DNA of 16,695 bases. It comes from CAG-791 sp045113775 (GTDB taxonomy: Bacteria; Bacillota; Clostridia; Lachnospirales; Lachnospiraceae). How positions within the stretch are numbered: the stretch's first letter is position 1; each line of letters starts with the position of its first letter. This document shows positions 13,478-16,695 of the stretch, piece after piece. A program made the position numbers and the translations under genes. Location: contig JBGUJH010000007.1 of NCBI GenBank assembly GCA_045113775.1, positions 1 through 16,695 of the forward strand, given 5' to 3'. Under the pieces are notes generated by a model. That model did not search any database. It saw only the letters and a list, made by a program, of their open reading frames with translations, and was not told the DNA's origin.

Positions 13478-14494
13478 CTATTCTACCACATTTTCCACCA
13501 CCCGCCGGTTAACAGACTCCACAAAAGCTTCGACCTTCTCCGGGTCCGGATTCTCCGGAAGCCTGCTCCCTCGCGCCGCCTCCTCAAACCGACTCTTATA
13601 TTCAGCAACGATCTCATAAAACTCCGGCAGCATTCTGTCATCTTGCATGAACTCCCCGTCCCGGATCCTGCCAAGAAGCCCAAGTTCTTCCGGCGTACGG
13701 CGCGTCCTGATCACTCCGTCTTGCAAAATATCAACGGCCATCATATACAGCCTCACAAGGTGCATCGCGTGCTTATTGAGGTGCAAGTCGTCTTTCTTTT
13801 GATCGAGTTTCCTTATGCGGTCGTAATCCCGTACAACTGCGTTCAGAGTATTCATCATTTCATTATAAGCACGGAGTGGATAATGCTTTAGAGAAGCATC
13901 CACAAAGATCTCATCGTCCAGACCTTCCGTCTCCGCCTTGTCTATGTACAGGGAGAAACTGCCTTTATCCCGGTCGGTGTGATGCCGATTGAATTCATCC
14001 AATGCGTGTCCGACAGAGATCATGATGTGCCTCTCGCGGTCCGATTGAGTCATGCTGTCCCTTGCCACAGCATTTTCAAGTCTGCGCAGCTGTGACTCCG
14101 CGTAATGGCCAAAGGAGTAAGCAGCTCTCTTACTGAGAAACAGTTCTTTGTGATCCAGCAGTTCCCGGCCGGTCTCTGTCAATACTATGTAGTCTTCCAG
14201 TCCAAAGAGCTCTATTATGTTGGGGTTGCAGTTCAGGAGCAGCCTGACAATTTTGTTAAACGAATAAATGACTGTATCTGTCTTATCGTCCGTAAACTGC
14301 TCAAAACTTGTGAGCCCCAGCAGATCCGAGGGCCTGTTCAAGGCGACGCCGCGTATGTCAACATCGCTCCCCTCGCGGTTGGTCCCGTACCCGTAGCTTC
14401 CGCCTACCCCCAAAAGTATGATCCGGTCTCCGAGATGCGGATCCGTTCTGAGAAAGCCATATTCTTTTGTCTGTACCAATGCCTTAAAGTCCAC
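13478..14494 (-). CDS. RlaP-like DNA polymerase beta superfamily nucleotidyltransferase
   Basis: The protein has 338 residues. GVGGSYGYGTNREGSDVDIRGV (about 29-50) is the nucleotidyltransferase signature: GS, then Asp-x-Asp for metal binding. FEQFTDDKTDTVIYSFNKIVRLLLNCNPNIIELFG follows as in the PF10127 (RlaP, RNA ligase-associated) family. The C-terminal half is helical, with HLNKHAMHLVRLYMMAVDILQDG. The family is predicted to transfer nucleotides to an RNA or other target, but no reaction is established. No RNA ligase gene is visible here. The start is GTG 14494, supported by GAGGAGG 5 nt upstream. It lies 47 bp after the amidase. Confidence 0.85.
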   Translation of the reverse strand: MDFKALVQTKEYGFLRTDPHLGDRIILLGVGGSYGYGTNREGSDVDIRGVALNRPSDLLGLTSFEQFTDDKTDTVIYSFNKIVRLLLNCNPNIIELFGLEDYIVLTETGRELLDHKELFLSKRAAYSFGHYAESQLRRLENAVARDSMTQSDRERHIMISVGHALDEFNRHHTDRDKGSFSLYIDKAETEGLDDEIFVDASLKHYPLRAYNEMMNTLNAVVRDYDRIRKLDQKKDDLHLNKHAMHLVRLYMMAVDILQDGVIRTRRTPEELGLLGRIRDGEFMQDDRMLPEFYEIVAEYKSRFEEAARGSRLPENPDPEKVEAFVESVNRRVVENVVE

Positions 14495-14541
14495 AAAGGC
14501 CTCCTCTCTCCATCAGGGCTTCACCGGCGATGATCCCTACA

Positions 14542-15369
14542 TCATATTCCTGCCTGGTCTGCCGTCGCCCCTAGCGGTATCTGCTCCCGCACACTATCCA
14601 CATATCCGAAATCGATCTGCGCAGAAAGGATCCTTTCCTCCGCGCCCAGCTCACACACGACGTTTCCCCAGGGATCTGTCAAAATACTGTGCCCGTAAGC
14701 GACATAAGAAGCCCCCTCATCTCTGGCCGGCGAGCAGCCGAGCACATAGATCTGCTGGTCGAGCGCGCGGCTCTTAAACAGCGTCTCCCAATGAGCCGGC
14801 CCCGTTGTCATATTAAAGGCAGCCGGTATAAACACCATTTTCACGCCCGCTTCCCGCATCTTGATAAACAGATCCGGAAAACGGATGTCAAAACAAATGC
14901 ATACGCCCATCCTGCCGAATTCTGTGTCGAACACCGTGATCTCCCGGCCCGGAGACAAGACGTCAGATTCCTTGAAATACTGTCCGCCTTTCACATCGAT
15001 ATCAAACAGATGGATCTTCCGGTGTTTGCCGATCAGCTCCCCGCATCTGTCAAAGACATAGGAAGTATTGTAGATCTTCCCGTCATCAAGTTCCGGTATT
15101 GATCCCCCTATCACATACGCTTTTCTTTCCCGAGCCAGATTCGACAGAAACCGTAATGTCTCTCCTTTGCCGCTCTCGGCAAACTGAGGAAAGCAGCTGT
15201 TGTCATAGGGACATGTAAAAATCTCCGGCAGCATCACAAAATCCGCCTCGGGTCCGTCGTAAGAATCCAGCAAAGACTTTACGGCGGCGATATTTTGGCG
15301 GGGTTCGGCATAAGTCTTCTTCTGAAGCGCTATTACGTGGAACTGTTTATTTATTAATTCTTGTGCCAT
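14542..15369 (-). CDS. Nitrilase-superfamily carbon-nitrogen hydrolase (omega-amidase-like)
   Basis: The protein has 275 residues. The Glu-Lys-Cys triad is visible: Glu in VMLPEIFTCPY, Lys in GKHRKIHLFDIDV, Cys in MGVCICFDIRFPDL. The CFDIRFPDLF context and KIHLFDIDVKGG place it near Nit2/omega-amidases, which deamidate 2-oxoglutaramate and 2-oxosuccinamate. That substrate is inferred from similarity. The protein is cytosolic. ATG 15369 overlaps the end of the J-domain gene by 16 bases. Its AGGAGGG is about 15 nt away, longer than normal, so coupling from the upstream gene may matter. Confidence 0.9.
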   Translation of the reverse strand: MAQELINKQFHVIALQKKTYAEPRQNIAAVKSLLDSYDGPEADFVMLPEIFTCPYDNSCFPQFAESGKGETLRFLSNLARERKAYVIGGSIPELDDGKIYNTSYVFDRCGELIGKHRKIHLFDIDVKGGQYFKESDVLSPGREITVFDTEFGRMGVCICFDIRFPDLFIKMREAGVKMVFIPAAFNMTTGPAHWETLFKSRALDQQIYVLGCSPARDEGASYVAYGHSILTDPWGNVVCELGAEERILSAQIDFGYVDSVREQIPLGATADQAGI

Positions 15370-16142
15370 AAAAGTGTGATTTTCCCTCCTGCCAAAAGAT
15401 CGTCGATTACCTTCCTAAGCTGCTCCCTGTATGCCTTGTATTCCTCAAGCTCCTGCGTGAGTTCTTTCTTCTTCCGCTCCACAGCATTGCTGTCTTCGAT
15501 AAGGCTGAGATAAGTATAAGGCGTTGTTGTGCGAATCAGCTCAATCTCTTTCCTGAGTTCTTCGATCCGGTCTGCGATATCCGGGATCTGTACATTTATC
15601 TTACCTAATCCGAGGTCGCCCAGAACCTTGCGGACGAGGACCTCCAGCTCCGCCAGTGCCTTGATGTCATTCATGTGGTAAGCGTCAACAGTTCTCTGCC
15701 ACAGTTCCCTCAGTTCCTGATGTTGATCGGTCTCCGGATTAATATCCGGGTGGATGAGCTTGGCGAGCCGCCTGTACAGGGTTTTGGAGCGCTGAGCCTC
15801 ATAAGAGGTGGAACTGCCGGCATTATGGCAGCGCGCGTTTTCTTCGGTCATTTTCTTCAGGTTTGCATAGTACCCGGCCATCTCGCGCTTCAGGAACTCC
15901 TGCATGGCATCCGCGTCGACTGTGCCGCCGTGGTTGATGGCGTTCTGGTAATAAGCGATCGTCTTCTTGCATTTGATACAGTCGAGCTTCACTTCATACG
16001 CTTCCGTGATCAGCTGTCCGAAATTCTTCATGTACACGATCCAAATCTGATCTGATTCCTTGCTGACCTGGTCGCGCTCGAGAAGAAGAGCCTCGTATTC
16101 CTCATATTTGTCGCTGTTATTGCCGCTTTTGATCAGTTCCAT
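15354..16142 (-). CDS. Coiled-coil protein with an internal J-domain-like HPD segment
   Basis: The protein has 262 residues from ATG 16142, supported by AGAGGTG seven bases before it. A GTG at 16151 overlaps the SD. Long charged helices flank a J-domain-like core: YRRLAKLIHPDINPETDQ with His131-Pro-Asp133, followed by LWQRTVDAYHMNDIKALAEL (helices III/IV). J domains stimulate Hsp70 ATPase through HPD. Here the core is central rather than N-terminal and sits between coiled coils. Two CxxC-like cysteines (CIKCKK) occur near residue 55. The C-terminal helix (ERKKKELTQELEEYKAYREQL) is coiled coil. It lies 15 bp after the TPR-like gene, so they are probably co-translated partners. An Hsp70 gene may lie beyond the right edge. 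Confidence 0.75.
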   Translation of the reverse strand: MELIKSGNNSDKYEEYEALLLERDQVSKESDQIWIVYMKNFGQLITEAYEVKLDCIKCKKTIAYYQNAINHGGTVDADAMQEFLKREMAGYYANLKKMTEENARCHNAGSSTSYEAQRSKTLYRRLAKLIHPDINPETDQHQELRELWQRTVDAYHMNDIKALAELEVLVRKVLGDLGLGKINVQIPDIADRIEELRKEIELIRTTTPYTYLSLIEDSNAVERKKKELTQELEEYKAYREQLRKVIDDLLAGGKITLLWHKN

Positions 16143-16157
16143 ATTGCACACCTCTTA

Positions 16158-16682
16158 TCACTGCATCAGTTCGAAATCGAACAGTTCCTCATACAGCCGC
16201 GTGAGCAGCTCTCCCTCCAACTCAGCTTTCCCGAAGAAATCATCCACATTGTGATACCAGTGATCATCAAAACGGACCGCAATATCACCGCCCTCCTGAA
16301 CGGCTTCCACTTCATGTGTCTCAGGCTCTGCCTCTTCATTATAATATGTAAAACGGACAAGCGCAGGCTTTCTCAAAATATAGTACAGATCATAAAATCT
16401 GATGTCTTCAGGGTCAAATGTCCTGAGTTCATAAATATCCCGGATCAATCCTTTCATGATCGTCAGATTTCCGAAAAAGGGATTCCAGCGGATGCGCTGG
16501 GCCAGGAAGTTCCTTGCTGCGTCGTAAAGACGAAGCGCTTCCCCGCTGTCCCCTTCCTCTGCCCTGATCGCGGCGAGCCGGGTGAAGATTTCCGGAAGCG
16601 GTGCTCCGAGAGTCAAGGCTCGCAGTGCGAGCCGCTGCGCCGCGTGCGGGTTGCCTGAAAGGCAACACCTTCCATTCCGCAC
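16158..16682 (-). CDS. TPR-like protein, N-terminus uncertain or truncated
   Basis: There are 174 codons from GTG 16682. In frame, TGA at 16692-16694 closes the reading frame near the window edge. The segment LPEIFTRLAAIRAEEGDSGEALRLYDAARNFL is a TPR-type helix pair. The C-terminal 90 residues (RFYDLYYILRKPALVRFTYYNEE, then FDDHWYHNVDDFFGKAELEGELL) form an unrecognised mixed domain. The first 20 codons run through a GC-rich palindromic element (16617-16684). No SD precedes GTG 16682. Starting inside a TPR helix is unusual, so the gene may be the 3' part of a larger TPR protein broken or re-started by the element. It probably works with the J-domain protein just downstream. Confidence 0.6.
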   Translation of the reverse strand: MRNGRCCLSGNPHAAQRLALRALTLGAPLPEIFTRLAAIRAEEGDSGEALRLYDAARNFLAQRIRWNPFFGNLTIMKGLIRDIYELRTFDPEDIRFYDLYYILRKPALVRFTYYNEEAEPETHEVEAVQEGGDIAVRFDDHWYHNVDDFFGKAELEGELLTRLYEELFDFELMQ

Positions 16683-16684
16683 GC
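16617..16684. repeat. GC-rich palindromic element, copy inside a coding frame
   Basis: GGCTCGC-AGT-GCGAGCC (16617-16633) plus GCTGCGCCGCGT matches 11256-11284 at 27 of 29 bases. It is followed by CGCGTGCGG (about 16641-16649), a hairpin GTTGCC-tgaaa-GGCAAC, and CCGCACGCG (16676-16684), which closes an outer 9-bp stem. The structure overlaps the 5' end of the TPR-like frame. Confidence 0.75.
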
Positions 16685-16695
16685 GTGTGCATCAT

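Noticed and set aside
14105..14533. 142-codon plus-strand ORF over the nucleotidyltransferase
   Set aside because: It is antisense to the catalytic signature of a conserved family and lacks translation signals.

Overview
The window looks like a chromosomal stretch from a Clostridia-type member of Bacillota, most like a Lachnospiraceae relative. The reasons are roughly even base composition, strong GGAGG-type ribosome binding sites, GTG and ATG starts, and families common there: a small two-helix membrane protein, an RlaP-like nucleotidyltransferase, a J-domain/TPR gene pair, and an IS200-like/RAYT transposase tail. No rRNA, tRNA, CRISPR array or phage module was found. The taxonomic call is inference from gene content.

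Layout. Positions 1-300 hold the 3' end of a RAYT-like transposase and a palindromic tail. A flavodoxin-family iron-sulfur-type flavoprotein (298-933, minus) and an unrecognised basic protein (1346-1783, plus) follow, separated by a repeat-rich spacer. A bidirectional terminator at 1799-1835 separates these from a divergent regulon at 1949-7748. On the minus strand are a TetR regulator and a GH3 lipoprotein with a C-terminal C-type lectin domain. On the plus strand are a dipeptide epimerase and a beta-lactamase-fold serine hydrolase. A perfect 9-2-9 inverted repeat (5172-5191) overlaps the -10 box of the plus promoter and is the likely TetR operator. The set suggests controlled use of glycans and cell-wall-type dipeptides. 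From 7733 come a tandem repeat array, a terminator, and three minus-strand genes: a TerB-like protein, a small membrane protein and a nitroreductase. A monocistronic aspartate kinase (9905-11239) follows. The rest (11365-16682) is a tightly packed minus-strand cluster. In transcription order it encodes a TPR-like protein, a J-domain coiled-coil protein, a nitrilase-family amidase, an RlaP-like nucleotidyltransferase, a small GNAT protein, an SDR and NudC.

The most unusual content lies at the DNA level. (1) A short near-palindromic family with core TACCTCAGAGGTC or TACCCTAGAGGTC recurs across the first 10 kb. It is found in the predicted 5' UTRs of four transcription units and in a tandem array that supplies the stop codon of the serine hydrolase. 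It also occurs in frame in both linkers of the GH3 lipoprotein, where it encodes TSEV repeats. (2) The heptamer CAAAATA/TATTTTG occurs about 24 times over the window, in every coding frame and between genes. By hand count this is several times more often than its one-base relatives. (3) A second, GC-rich palindrome has one copy between genes (11256) and one inside a coding frame (16617). (4) Two genes have tandem duplicated ribosome-binding/start modules. With the transposase tail at the left end, these features suggest a genome shaped by small palindromic elements, some of them tolerated inside proteins.
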